64,000 bases of DNA from Rhodospirillales bacterium 24-66-33 (lineage in GTDB: Bacteria > Pseudomonadota > Alphaproteobacteria > Reyranellales > Reyranellaceae): NCBI GenBank assembly GCA_002281855.1, contig NCHQ01000007.1, positions 1 to 64,000 of the forward strand. Direction: 5' to 3'. Below the pieces are notes generated by a model. That model was not told the origin of the DNA. It worked only from the letters and a program-made list of their open reading frames with translations, and made no database searches. Position 1 is the first letter of the stretch. Each line of letters opens with the position of its first letter. A program made the translations under genes and the position numbers. Shown here in pieces: positions 6,877-16,514 of this stretch.

Positions 6877-6929
6877 GGTGGGAGCCACTTGCGGCAAAAC
6901 CCTCCGCCGCTATGCCCCGGGCTCCCCGG
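6877..6929 (+). repeat. Direct repeat, copy B
   Basis: It begins GGTGGGAGCCACTTGCGGC and ends GGGCTCCCCGG, and is the partner of copy A at 5761-5814, about 1.1 kb away. It lies in the 268-bp gap between the hydrolase start and the ferredoxin reductase start, which contains no other gene. Confidence 0.75.
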
Positions 6930-6995
6930 TTCTGTGCCTTCCAAGTGTGCGGCCGGGGGCCTTTCATTTGTTCTTCACCTGCGCCAATTTAGACC

Positions 6996-8018
6996 ATGGC
7001 CACCGGACACACGCAGCAGACCGACGTCATCATCATAGGGGCGGGGCCGGTCGGCCTCTTTTCCGTCTTCGAGTGCGGCATGGTCCGCCTCAACTGCCAT
7101 GTCGTGGACGTGCTCGATGATCCCGGCGGCCAGTGCACGGCGCTGTATCCCGAGAAGCCGATCTACGACATTCCGGGTTTTCCCCGCATCGAGGCGGCCG
7201 AGCTGATCGTCCGGCTCAAGGCCCAGGCGGCGGCCTTCCGGCCGGTCTATCATCTGGGCGAGCAGGTTCAGGCGCTGGAGCCGCTGACCGGCGGCTTCTG
7301 GCGGGTGACGACCTCGAAGGGCACCGTGTTGCAGGCCAAAGCCGTGATCGTCGCCGCCGGCGTCGGCGCGTTCGGGCCCAACCGCCCGCCGTTGCCCGGC
7401 ATCGAGGCCTACGAGGGCCGCAGCGTTTTCTATTACGTCACCCAGCGCGAGAGCTTCCGCGGCAAGCGGGTGGTGATCGCGGGCGGCGGCGACACGGCGG
7501 TCGACTGGGCGTTGTCGCTGGCCGAGATCGCCGGCCGTGTCTCGGTGATCCACCGCCGCGACCGGTTCCGCGCCGCACCCGACAGCGAGGCGAAGCTCAA
7601 GGCGCTGGCGAAGGCGGGCAGGATCGACCTCGTCGTGCCGTACCAGCTCCACGGTCTGGAAGGCGCAGGCGGCCAGCTCACGGCGGTCACCGTCGCCACC
7701 ATGGAGGGCGAGACCAGGCGCATCGAGGCCGATGTGCTGCTGCCGTTCTTCGGCCTGTCGATGTCGCTCGGGCCGATCGCCGACTGGGGGCTGGCGCTGG
7801 AGCGCAACCAGATCGAGGTCGACCCGGCGACCGCGGCAACGAACAAGCCCGGCATCTTCGGCGTCGGCGACGTCGTCACCTATCCGGGCAAGCTGAAGCT
7901 GATCCTGACGGGCTTCGCGGAGGCGGCGATCGCGGCCCGCTCGGCCTACGCGCTGATCCACCCTGAGACGCCGCTGCACTTCGAGTATTCGACGACCTCG
8001 GGCGTGCCCGACGCCTGA
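6996..8018 (+). CDS. Ferredoxin-NADP reductase, thioredoxin-reductase-like (YumC type)
   Basis: The 340-residue FAD enzyme has an N-terminal dinucleotide site (IIIGAGPVGLFSVF, residues 11-24), the DDPGGQCTALYPEKPIYDIPG segment diagnostic of the TrxR-like ferredoxin reductases, a second nucleotide site VVIAGGGDTAVDWA near residue 160, and the FAD-contacting end FGVGDVV near residue 288. There is no CxxC redox pair, as expected for this group. It moves electrons between NADPH and ferredoxin or flavodoxin in the cytoplasm (EC 1.18.1.2). It is transcribed together with the unknown gene 10 bp downstream. Confidence 0.9.
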   Translation: MATGHTQQTDVIIIGAGPVGLFSVFECGMVRLNCHVVDVLDDPGGQCTALYPEKPIYDIPGFPRIEAAELIVRLKAQAAAFRPVYHLGEQVQALEPLTGGFWRVTTSKGTVLQAKAVIVAAGVGAFGPNRPPLPGIEAYEGRSVFYYVTQRESFRGKRVVIAGGGDTAVDWALSLAEIAGRVSVIHRRDRFRAAPDSEAKLKALAKAGRIDLVVPYQLHGLEGAGGQLTAVTVATMEGETRRIEADVLLPFFGLSMSLGPIADWGLALERNQIEVDPATAATNKPGIFGVGDVVTYPGKLKLILTGFAEAAIAARSAYALIHPETPLHFEYSTTSGVPDA

Positions 8019-8028
8019 GCGGCCGGCC

Positions 8029-8772
8029 GTGGACACTTTCTGCTCCGATGCAGAACTCGGCTACGAGCGGAGCCGCACGCGGTTCGTGCCCGAAAAGATG
8101 CTTCGGCTGGACGAGGCCTATCGCCTCGCACACCTGCCCCTGATCGCACCGGATCATCCCGACGTGATCCCGTCGCGGCACGGTGCAAGCTATCGCATGG
8201 GACGGCACGAACGGGCTTTCTCGCTGGTCCTGCCGATCCCTCCGGACGAGCTGGAGAAGTCCGCCGCGTATCAGGAGCTGCAAGGCGAACTCAGGCACTC
8301 GCCCTTCGCGAACAAGATCGCCTGGGGCCTGATGGCGAAGCGCCGGGAGAGACTCCACGCAACGGTCTGCGGGTCTCTGTCGAAGGATGTGCCGTACCGC
8401 ATTTCCGACGACGAGAGGGCCGCTCTCAGGCAGCTCGGTCCGTTACGTGTCGAGGTGCGCGGCCTGTTCTCCGGCAACATCAACGTCGGCCGCCTCTATC
8501 TGCGCGTCTATCCAGAACGTCGGGCGGGCGCGAACCCGCTACGGCTGGTCCAAAGGATCCTCGGCAGGCCGGAAACGGATCTCTACCTCGTGGGTCTCTA
8601 CAATCTCACCGATCACCTCGAGGCTGCCGAAGCGAAAGAACTGCAGGAGATCGTCGAGCGATGGTGGGACAGGCCGATCCTCCCGCTCGACGTGAATTGC
8701 CTCTGGCATCTTGGATCGTCTGACGATCTCGTCCTGGACGCTTTCGTCGAGGAAGTGGTTCCGCTCGATTAG
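8029..8772 (+). CDS. Conserved hypothetical protein, weak 2H-phosphoesterase resemblance
   Basis: The 247-residue cytosolic protein was not recognised. It contains RERLHATVCGSL (near residue 108) and a later LWHLGSSDDLVLDAF (near residue 225). HxT-like and H-containing segments at this spacing vaguely recall LigT/2H phosphoesterases, but the second motif is not canonical. The start is GTG 8029, 10 bp after the ferredoxin reductase; no better ATG lies upstream, and an internal ATG near 8098 is possible. It probably shares the reductase operon. Confidence 0.55.
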   Translation: MDTFCSDAELGYERSRTRFVPEKMLRLDEAYRLAHLPLIAPDHPDVIPSRHGASYRMGRHERAFSLVLPIPPDELEKSAAYQELQGELRHSPFANKIAWGLMAKRRERLHATVCGSLSKDVPYRISDDERAALRQLGPLRVEVRGLFSGNINVGRLYLRVYPERRAGANPLRLVQRILGRPETDLYLVGLYNLTDHLEAAEAKELQEIVERWWDRPILPLDVNCLWHLGSSDDLVLDAFVEEVVPLD

Positions 8773-8892
8773 GTGAGCAATATTGTTGCGTAAACGGTCG
8801 CCGCGAGACAGGAATCAGGGGCTGCGACATTCGCTTCATTTATTTCGTTTGTTTCGTTTATCGGCGATGACTGCGATCTTTCCGGCGGCTTG

Positions 8893-10146
8893 CTAGGCGA
8901 GCCTGCCCGTGCGCTCAGATCGCCTCCGCGCAACGCGTTTGCGATACCAGATGACGACGCCGGTTACGGCAAGAGTTGAGACGACGATCCCCATCACCGA
9001 GATGGCGATTCGGCCGGCCGTGCCGAGGAGGCGGCCGGAATGCAGGGGGAACTGCGCCTGCACGAAGATGTCGGCGGCCGTGCCGGTCCAGGGCACGCGC
9101 TCGCCCAGCACGGCGCCCTTCGCGTCGAGGAACAGGCGTGTCGGATGCATCCCGGCCTCGGTGCGGTTCCGGCTGGTGTGCGAGAACTGCACGGTATGGA
9201 TACCCCAGTTGGGCGCGTAGTAGATCCCGGCACCCGGCGCCTGCCAGCCGCGCTGGGCCGCTTCGCGCCGCGCGATCTCCACGATGTCCGCGTAGCTGAC
9301 CTGCGGTTCGATCGGATGTTTCCCGTCGCCGGGCATGTGCCCCTCGAACGGTGTCGGCGTCACGCTCGAGACCATCTGCATCAGCGGGAAGAAGATCTCG
9401 CGATGGAGATTGAGCGAAAAGCCGGTGAAGGCGACGATGAAGAGGAGCGCCCAGGTCCATAGCCCGAAGGCGCGGTGGATGTCGAAGTTGAGACGCCAGG
9501 CGCTGGCGCCGCGCTTGATCTTCCAGGCCGGTGCCCACCGTCCGGCCCAGTCTTTCCAGCCGCGGGACTTTGGCCTCGCGCCGGCGGCCGCGCGGCGACC
9601 CGCGGGCAGCGTCAGGTAGAAGCCGATGAAGCAATCGACGGTCCAGACGAGGGCCACGATGCCCATGAGCCAGATGCCCCATTCGTCGATGCCCCACATC
9701 TCCGGAAAGTGGAGCGAGTAGTGCAGCTCGTAGAGGAACGAGACGAAGTTCTCGCGCGTGACCGGCCAAGGCGCGCCCCATTCCCTGCGGCCCAGCTCTG
9801 CGCCGGTGGCCGGATCGAGGAAGAGCTGGTTGAAGCCGAGCTCATGGGGCCGGCCGCTCGCGGGATCCATGCGCGGCAGGATGCTGAGCGCGAGCGACTC
9901 GCCTGGTTCCAGAATCAAAGGAACGTAGGCGACGCGGATTCGCGGGTCGCGCTGCTCGGCGACCGCGGCCAACTCGAGCGGCGGCAGGGCCGGGCCAGAG
10001 CTCCGGGCCCGCACGAGATGAGGGTTCAGTATGCCGTCCAGTTCGTGGTCCCACGAGATGACCGCACCGGTGAGTCCAGCCACGAACAGGAACGTCGCGA
10101 GGGCGAGGCCGAGCCAGCGATGTGCGAGGACGAAGGCAAACCGCAT
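8893..10146 (-). CDS. PepSY-associated TM protein, siderophore/iron-linked
   Basis: The 417-residue inner-membrane protein begins RFAFVLAHRWLGLALATFLF, the usual PepSY_TM start. Four TM segments are seen: near residues 10-30, 160-185 (GIWLMGIVALVWTVDCFIGFYLTLPAG), 225-250 (WTWALLFIVAFTGFSLNLHRE) and 385-405. Periplasmic loops lie between them. Conserved histidines flank the membrane (LHYSLHF, DIHRAF, LHSG). Family members near TonB receptors are thought to reduce imported ferric siderophores. The gene begins 8 bp after the receptor's stop, in the same direction, which supports that role here. Confidence 0.85.
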   Translation of the reverse strand: MRFAFVLAHRWLGLALATFLFVAGLTGAVISWDHELDGILNPHLVRARSSGPALPPLELAAVAEQRDPRIRVAYVPLILEPGESLALSILPRMDPASGRPHELGFNQLFLDPATGAELGRREWGAPWPVTRENFVSFLYELHYSLHFPEMWGIDEWGIWLMGIVALVWTVDCFIGFYLTLPAGRRAAAGARPKSRGWKDWAGRWAPAWKIKRGASAWRLNFDIHRAFGLWTWALLFIVAFTGFSLNLHREIFFPLMQMVSSVTPTPFEGHMPGDGKHPIEPQVSYADIVEIARREAAQRGWQAPGAGIYYAPNWGIHTVQFSHTSRNRTEAGMHPTRLFLDAKGAVLGERVPWTGTAADIFVQAQFPLHSGRLLGTAGRIAISVMGIVVSTLAVTGVVIWYRKRVARRRSERTGRLA

Positions 10147-10154
10147 GCGGCCGC

Positions 10155-12596
10155 CTAGAAGTCGGCGGTGGCCGAGAGCCGGAAGGTGCGGGGCGAGCCC
10201 TGGATCGCATAGCCGTAATAGGCGGTGCCCCAGTATTGCGCATCGAACAGGTTCTCGACGTTGAAGCGCAGGGCGACCGGATGGCCGGTTGGGCTCGTTG
10301 CATTCTCGAACACGTAGCGCGCGCCGACATCGATGCGCGTCCAGTCGGGAATCGTGCGGCGCGGGTAGTCGAGGTCGATGTACTGCGCGGCGGTGTAGAT
10401 GACGCGCCCGTTCAGCGTGAGGCCCGGCGCGAACGGCAGGTCCCATTCGCCGCCGAGGTTGATCTGCAGCCCGGGACTGCCGAACGCCTGCCATCCATCG
10501 TTCGTGCCGCCCTGCGACTGGGTGATGATCGCCTCGAGCAGCATTGCGCCGCCCAGCAGCCGGACGCCGGGCACGGGTTCGCCGAACACGTTGAACTCCA
10601 GGCCGCGATTGCGCTGCTGGCCGGCCAGCGTGAGGGTATTCGTCGCCGTGTCGGTGATGGCGCTGGGCTGCGCGATCTGGAAGGCGCTCACCGTGGTCGT
10701 GAGCTTGCCCCAGTCGATCTTCACACCGACCTCGAACTGCGTCGACTTGAACGGTGCGAAGGTTTCGCCGGCGTTGGCGAAGCCCGCCGGCACGAGCTGG
10801 CCGGGCTGCAGGCCCTGGATCCAGTTGCCGTAGACGGAGACGTTGCTCCACGGCTTGAAGACCAGCGCCACCGACGGCGAGAAGGCGCTCGCATCGTAGG
10901 TCGAGGTCTCCGCGCCCGAGACCGGGTCGTAGTTGGCCGTCTTCACGTTCTGCAGACGGCCGCCGGCGGTGATCTGGAGTCGCTTGTCGGCGACCGAGAG
11001 CGTGTCGGCGAAGGCGAAACCCGACAGAATCGTGAGGCCGGTCTTGTTGGCGCCGGGATTGGGCAGGTTCTGCTGCGCAATCAGATTGGGCCGGTAGATG
11101 TTCGACGTGAACGTCGTGCCGACCGCCGAGCCCGCGCCCGATTCCTGCCGGAAGGTCATGGCCGAGAGGGCGAACTCGTGGTCGATGGGGCCGGTCGGCA
11201 CCTTCGCGCGTAGGCCGGCCTCGCCGCTCCAGAAGCTGTTGTACACGTCCTGCTTGAAGGGCGTCTGCGTGATGTCGCCGTTGACGCTGGTCGCCACGGG
11301 ATTGCCGCCGGAGAAGCTGCTCACCTTGTTGTCATGGGCGCCGACGGCGGCATAGGCGGTGATGCTCTCCGTGAGATCGACCTCGCCGCGCAATACCGTG
11401 AACAGGTCCTTCTTGTCCGTGCTCGTCCAGGTCTGGCCGAAATTGGAGCCGTTCGACGGCGCGGCCGGCATCGCCACGCCGGCGGCCGGCTGCACATACG
11501 AGACGAGCCCGCCGATGACCTGGGACTGGAAGCCGAGATCGAGCGAGAGCCGGACATTGTCGCCGCGGAAGTCGAGGCCGAGCGAGGCCAGACCGACCTG
11601 TTCGGTGTTGCGCTCGATCGCGGTGTTGCCGGCGCGGAAAACGCCGTTGAAGCGCGCGCCGAACTGCTGGTCATCGCCCAGGCGCCGGGCGACATCGACA
11701 TGGGCGCCGAACTGACCGGAATAGGCGTAGCCCGCCGTCACCTGGTTGAGCGGCTCGCTGCCGGCGCGCTTCGGGACCACGTTGACCGTGCCGCCGATCG
11801 CACCGCCCGGGGCCATGCCGGTCAGCATGGCGCTCGGGCCTTTCAGGATTTCGACACGCTCCGGCAACTCCGCGGCCACGGAGGCGACGGGCAGCATGCC
11901 GTAGAGGCCGTTGAACGAGGTATCGAGGCTGCCGACATAGAAGCCGCGGATCCACATGGCCTCGTCGAGGCTGCCGCCCGATGGCCACACCGTGCGCACC
12001 GACGGATCGTCGATCAGCACGTCGCGCACCGTGCGCGCCTGCTGGTTCTGCGCCTTCTGCGCGGTATAGCTCGTCTGGTTGAAGGGCGTGTCCATCACGC
12101 CGCGATTGCCCAGCAGGCCCAGCTGCGCGCCGGTCGCCACCTGGCCGCCGGCATAGGGCGCCGGAATGTTGTTGATCAGGGCCTGGCTCGGCACCGGGAA
12201 CGCGCCCTGCACCTGCACCGGATCGAGTTGCAGGGCGCCCTGGACGTTGGATGCACCGGGCTTTTGCAGGATGACGGTGTTGCCGCTTACCGAATAGAGA
12301 ATGCCGCTGCCACCGAGCAGGCGACCGAGCGCGCCATCGGCGGTCAGGGTGCCGCTGACGGCGGGTGACGACAGGCCCCGCAGCAGATCGGCGTGGGCGG
12401 AGACCTGCAGACCGCTCTGGCGACCGAACTGCGCAAGCGCATCGGCCAGCGGCTGCGCGGGAATGTCGAAGGTGAAGACCCGGGGCACCGCCGCACCGGG
12501 TGACTGCGGGGGTGGGCTCTGCGCCAGGGCGGGCAGGCCGGTCGTGCCGAGTCCTGCTGCCAGTGCCAGTCCGATCGCCGTCCTCATCGAATGCAT
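10155..12596 (-). CDS. TonB-dependent siderophore receptor with signalling (STN) domain
   Basis: The 813-residue outer-membrane protein has a signal peptide ending ALAQ (residue 26), an STN domain (about 40-115; FDIPAQPLADALAQFGRQSG) as in FecA/FpvA-type transducers, a plug (AELPERVEILKGPSAMLTGMAPGG), and a 22-strand barrel ending in the OMP signature ATADF. ATG 12596 is chosen because GGAG lies 8 bp before it. The STN domain, with the FecR and FecI genes immediately upstream, indicates that ligand binding signals to the cytoplasm. It probably imports a ferric siderophore; which one cannot be told. Confidence 0.93.
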   Translation of the reverse strand: MHSMRTAIGLALAAGLGTTGLPALAQSPPPQSPGAAVPRVFTFDIPAQPLADALAQFGRQSGLQVSAHADLLRGLSSPAVSGTLTADGALGRLLGGSGILYSVSGNTVILQKPGASNVQGALQLDPVQVQGAFPVPSQALINNIPAPYAGGQVATGAQLGLLGNRGVMDTPFNQTSYTAQKAQNQQARTVRDVLIDDPSVRTVWPSGGSLDEAMWIRGFYVGSLDTSFNGLYGMLPVASVAAELPERVEILKGPSAMLTGMAPGGAIGGTVNVVPKRAGSEPLNQVTAGYAYSGQFGAHVDVARRLGDDQQFGARFNGVFRAGNTAIERNTEQVGLASLGLDFRGDNVRLSLDLGFQSQVIGGLVSYVQPAAGVAMPAAPSNGSNFGQTWTSTDKKDLFTVLRGEVDLTESITAYAAVGAHDNKVSSFSGGNPVATSVNGDITQTPFKQDVYNSFWSGEAGLRAKVPTGPIDHEFALSAMTFRQESGAGSAVGTTFTSNIYRPNLIAQQNLPNPGANKTGLTILSGFAFADTLSVADKRLQITAGGRLQNVKTANYDPVSGAETSTYDASAFSPSVALVFKPWSNVSVYGNWIQGLQPGQLVPAGFANAGETFAPFKSTQFEVGVKIDWGKLTTTVSAFQIAQPSAITDTATNTLTLAGQQRNRGLEFNVFGEPVPGVRLLGGAMLLEAIITQSQGGTNDGWQAFGSPGLQINLGGEWDLPFAPGLTLNGRVIYTAAQYIDLDYPRRTIPDWTRIDVGARYVFENATSPTGHPVALRFNVENLFDAQYWGTAYYGYAIQGSPRTFRLSATADF

Positions 12597-12710
12597 GCGC
12601 GTCGCTCCGTTCGAGGACCGCGCACGATGGCGACAGGCGACGCATCAACAGCCCCCGATCTCGACACGACGGCGCGGCGCCCCGTTTTCAGATTTCTCCG
12701 AAGAAAATCC

Positions 12711-13694
12711 TCAGTCGCCCGTGATGACGATCAGCCACGGCGAGATCTGGTGCAGCGACGCGCCCTGGGCACGTGCCACGGCGCGCAGGGCGCCGACGGG
12801 ATCGGCCAGGTTGTAGATGCCGGTGAGCGGCTCGGCGGCGAGCTTCCGCCCATGCAGGATGACGACGCCGTCGAAGTAGGGACGCAGCGCGTCGATTACC
12901 TCGCTCACCGGCTGGCTCTTCACGACGAGCTGTCCGGCCGTCCAGGCCGCGACCAGGTCGCGCGGCGCGTGCCCGCGGCCGATGGCTCCCGTGTGCGTCA
13001 CCTGGGCCCATTGTCCGGCAAGCAGGCGCTCCGCCCGGGCGGCGTTCGCCGCCGTGACGTCGACGATGCCGTCGCGTACCGCCACCTCGACGGCGTCGGC
13101 GCCGAGCCTGACCTCGAAGGCGGTACCGACATCGCGCGCGACGACGCCGCGCGCCTCGACAGCGAATTGACGTGGGTCGTTCGCGACCTCGAAGAAGGCG
13201 GCGCCCTTCAGCAGCTTCACGCGCCGTTCGCCGCTCGAATAATCGGCGACGATGGCGCTTTGCGGCGCCAGCACGACATGCGTGCCGTCGGCGAGGTCGA
13301 GCCGGCGTTGCTCTGCGGTCGCGGTCATGTGGTCGGCCTCGAATCGAAGAAGCAGGGTGCTGCCCTGGAAAAAGAGCAGCAGGCAGGCCGCCGCCGCGAG
13401 TGCCGCCAGTCCGCCGCCAATCCTGCGGTGACGACGTTGCCGGCCGGCTTCGGCGGCGCGGCGCTGTCTCAGGAACTCAGCCCAACCCGGCTCGCGGGGC
13501 GGCACCGAGGTCGCGAGCAGCGATGCCGTCCGGTTGATCTCCATCCAGTCGCGCGCGTTGTCGGCGCTGGCGCCGCGCCAACGCTCGAAGGCGGCGCGCA
13601 GCGCACCGTCGTCCGGCCGCTCGGCAAGGGCCAGAAGCCACTTGCTGGCGGTATCGGGCATCTTGTCGTTGGCGGCTTCGCGTCTGTCGGCCAT
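12711..13694 (-). CDS. FecR-family anti-sigma regulator
   Basis: The 327-residue protein has an N-terminal cytoplasmic DUF4880 region (ASKWLLALAERPDDGALRAAFERW), one TM segment (about residues 95-112; GGGLAALAAAACLLLFF), a periplasmic FecR domain (LDLADGTHVVLAPQSAIVADY, then EVAVRDGIVDVT), and a C-terminal STN-interacting part (VIDALRPYFDGVV). It would relay the signal from the receptor's STN domain to the sigma factor. AGGAAAGC precedes the ATG. It lies between the sigma and receptor genes in one operon. Confidence 0.93.
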   Translation of the reverse strand: MADRREAANDKMPDTASKWLLALAERPDDGALRAAFERWRGASADNARDWMEINRTASLLATSVPPREPGWAEFLRQRRAAEAGRQRRHRRIGGGLAALAAAACLLLFFQGSTLLLRFEADHMTATAEQRRLDLADGTHVVLAPQSAIVADYSSGERRVKLLKGAAFFEVANDPRQFAVEARGVVARDVGTAFEVRLGADAVEVAVRDGIVDVTAANAARAERLLAGQWAQVTHTGAIGRGHAPRDLVAAWTAGQLVVKSQPVSEVIDALRPYFDGVVILHGRKLAAEPLTGIYNLADPVGALRAVARAQGASLHQISPWLIVITGD

Positions 13695-13784
13695 GCTTTC
13701 CTGGGGGCGGGCGCAATTCGCGCTCTCTTTCTACACGACGGGCGAGGGGCGGAATTTCAGGGAAAGTTCGATTTCGGGGACCGA

Positions 13785-14303
13785 TTACCGGTCGGTCGCC
13801 GCACGCGCGAGGCGGGCACGGCAATGTTCGAGGCCGTCGATCACCAGCGAATGGGCCAGTCCGATCGAGACTCCGAGATAGGCGGCGATCTCCTTCAGCG
13901 TTGCGCCGCCCATCCGGTGCATCTCGACGGCGACCCGCGTCCGCTCCGGTAGTTCGAGCAGGGCGGCCTGCAGGGCTTGCAGTTCGCTGCGGGCCACGAT
14001 TTCCGCCTCGGGAGAGGGCCGGTCCTCGGCGATACCCTCAAGCAGCGAGGCCGTGCCCGCAACGACGTGGCGCTCCTCGCGGCCCTGCTTGCGGCGGCCG
14101 TCGATCGCGAGATTGCGGACGATTCGATACAGGTAGCTCAGCGGCTCGTCGAGAAGCTGGCGCCGCGACACCGCGTCGAAACGCAGCCACGCCTCCTGCA
14201 CCACGTCCTCCGCCTCGGCGCGCGAACCGATAATTCCGGTCGCGTACTCGATCAGCGAACGTCGGTGCTCCGTGAAAAGCGCAGTCGTAGCTTCTGATGG
14301 CAC
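13785..14303 (-). CDS. FecI-type ECF sigma factor
   Basis: The 172-residue protein has sigma region 2 (AEDVVQEAWLRFDAV, LSYLYRIVRNLAIDGRR) and region 4 (LPERTRVAVEMHRMGGATLKE, then IAAYLGVSIGLAHSLVIDGL). This is the FecI subfamily of iron-uptake ECF factors. The start is GTG 14303; no in-frame ATG is near. Its promoter region holds a 7-1-7 palindrome that could bind Fur. It directs RNA polymerase to the receptor operon when released by FecR. Confidence 0.93.
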   Translation of the reverse strand: MPSEATTALFTEHRRSLIEYATGIIGSRAEAEDVVQEAWLRFDAVSRRQLLDEPLSYLYRIVRNLAIDGRRKQGREERHVVAGTASLLEGIAEDRPSPEAEIVARSELQALQAALLELPERTRVAVEMHRMGGATLKEIAAYLGVSIGLAHSLVIDGLEHCRARLARAATDR

Positions 14304-14322
14304 GGCAGGATCATATCGCGAG

Positions 14323-14337
14323 TGCGAACGGTTCGCA
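14323..14337 (-). promoter_or_regulatory. Fur-box-like palindrome upstream of the fecI-type gene
   Basis: TGCGAACGGTTCGCA is a perfect 7-1-7 inverted repeat, 20 bp upstream of the sigma-factor start. A 7-1-7 layout is that of Fur sites, and repression by iron-loaded Fur is normal for fecI genes. The arms differ from the Escherichia coli consensus, so the regulator could be another one. Confidence 0.45.
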
Positions 14338-14357
14338 ATTGACGCGCGTTGTCCAAT

Positions 14358-15430
14358 CTATGCGGCCGCGGAAAGCTTGCGCAGGGCGGCCAGGCGGCGG
14401 GCGTAAGGTGGATCGTTCTCCGGGACCAGGATGGGCGGCACGATGCTCTCGGCGAAGTGGCAGGCCACGACCTGGCCCTCGGCGCCGGCGCCGTCCTGCA
14501 GGGGGCGAAGCAGGGGCTCCTCGCTCCGGCAGCGGTCCTGGGCGTAGGCACAGCGCGTGTGGAAGCGGCAGCCGTTGGGCGGGTTGAGTGGACTGGGCAC
14601 GTCGCCGGCCAGACGGATGCGCGCGCGCTGGGCGGTCGGATCGGGCACCGGCACGGCCGACAGCAGGGCCTGCGTATAGGGATGGCGCGGCCGGGCGAAC
14701 AGGCTGCGCTTGGGCGCCAGCTCGACGATCTTGCCGAGATACATGACGGCGACGCGGTCGGAGATGTGGCGCACGACGGCGAGGTCGTGGGCGATGAAGA
14801 TGTAGGAAAGCCCGAACTTGCGCTTCAGGTCCTGCATCAGGTTGATGACCTGCGCCTGGATCGACACATCGAGCGCCGAGACCGGCTCGTCGCAGACGAT
14901 CAGCTTGGGCTGCGAGGCCAGCGCGCGGGCGATGCCGATGCGCTGGCGCTGGCCGCCGGAGAATTCGTGCGGGTAGCGCAGCGCGTGCCAGGCCGACAGG
15001 CCGACTTCGCCCAGCAGCTCGTCGATGCGCCTGCGCAGGGCGGCGCCCGAGGCGATCCCATGCAGACGCAGCGGCTCGGCCAGCGTCTCGCCCACGGTGA
15101 GGCGCGGGTTCAGCGAGGCGTAGGGATCCTGGAAGATGATCTGCATGTCGCGGCGCAGGTCGCGTAGTGCGCTGCGGGACAGGCCGCGCACGTCGCGGCC
15201 GGCGAAGCGGATCGTGCCCTGTGTCGCCTCGATCAGGCGCAGCACCAGACGACCGGTCGTCGACTTGCCGCAGCCCGATTCGCCGACCAACGCCAGCGTC
15301 TCGCCTGGCGCCACGTCGAAGCTGAGGCCGTCGACCGCGCGTACGGTGCCGACAGCACTCTGGAAGACGATGCCGCGCTTCACCGGGAAGTGCTTGGTGA
15401 GGCCGGAGACGGAAAGGAGAGGTTCGGTGG

Positions 15431-15434
<4 letters not shown>
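14358..15434 (-). CDS. Dipeptide/oligopeptide ABC transporter ATP-binding protein (DppF-like)
   Basis: The 358-residue ATPase has Walker [12 protein letters not shown] (near residue 50), signature FSGGQRQR, Walker [13 protein letters not shown] and the C-terminal oligo_HPY domain with [14 protein letters not shown]. It energises a peptide/nickel-type (family 5) importer together with the paralogous ATPase upstream. It overlaps that gene by 4 bp (ATGA). The matching permeases and binding protein are encoded further upstream on the same strand, separated by an amidohydrolase gene. Confidence 0.92.
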
Positions 15435-16474
<1,040 letters not shown>

Positions 16475-16514
16475 AGGTCCCTCGCTTCGCTCGGGATGAC
16501 AGACTGCGCCATGG

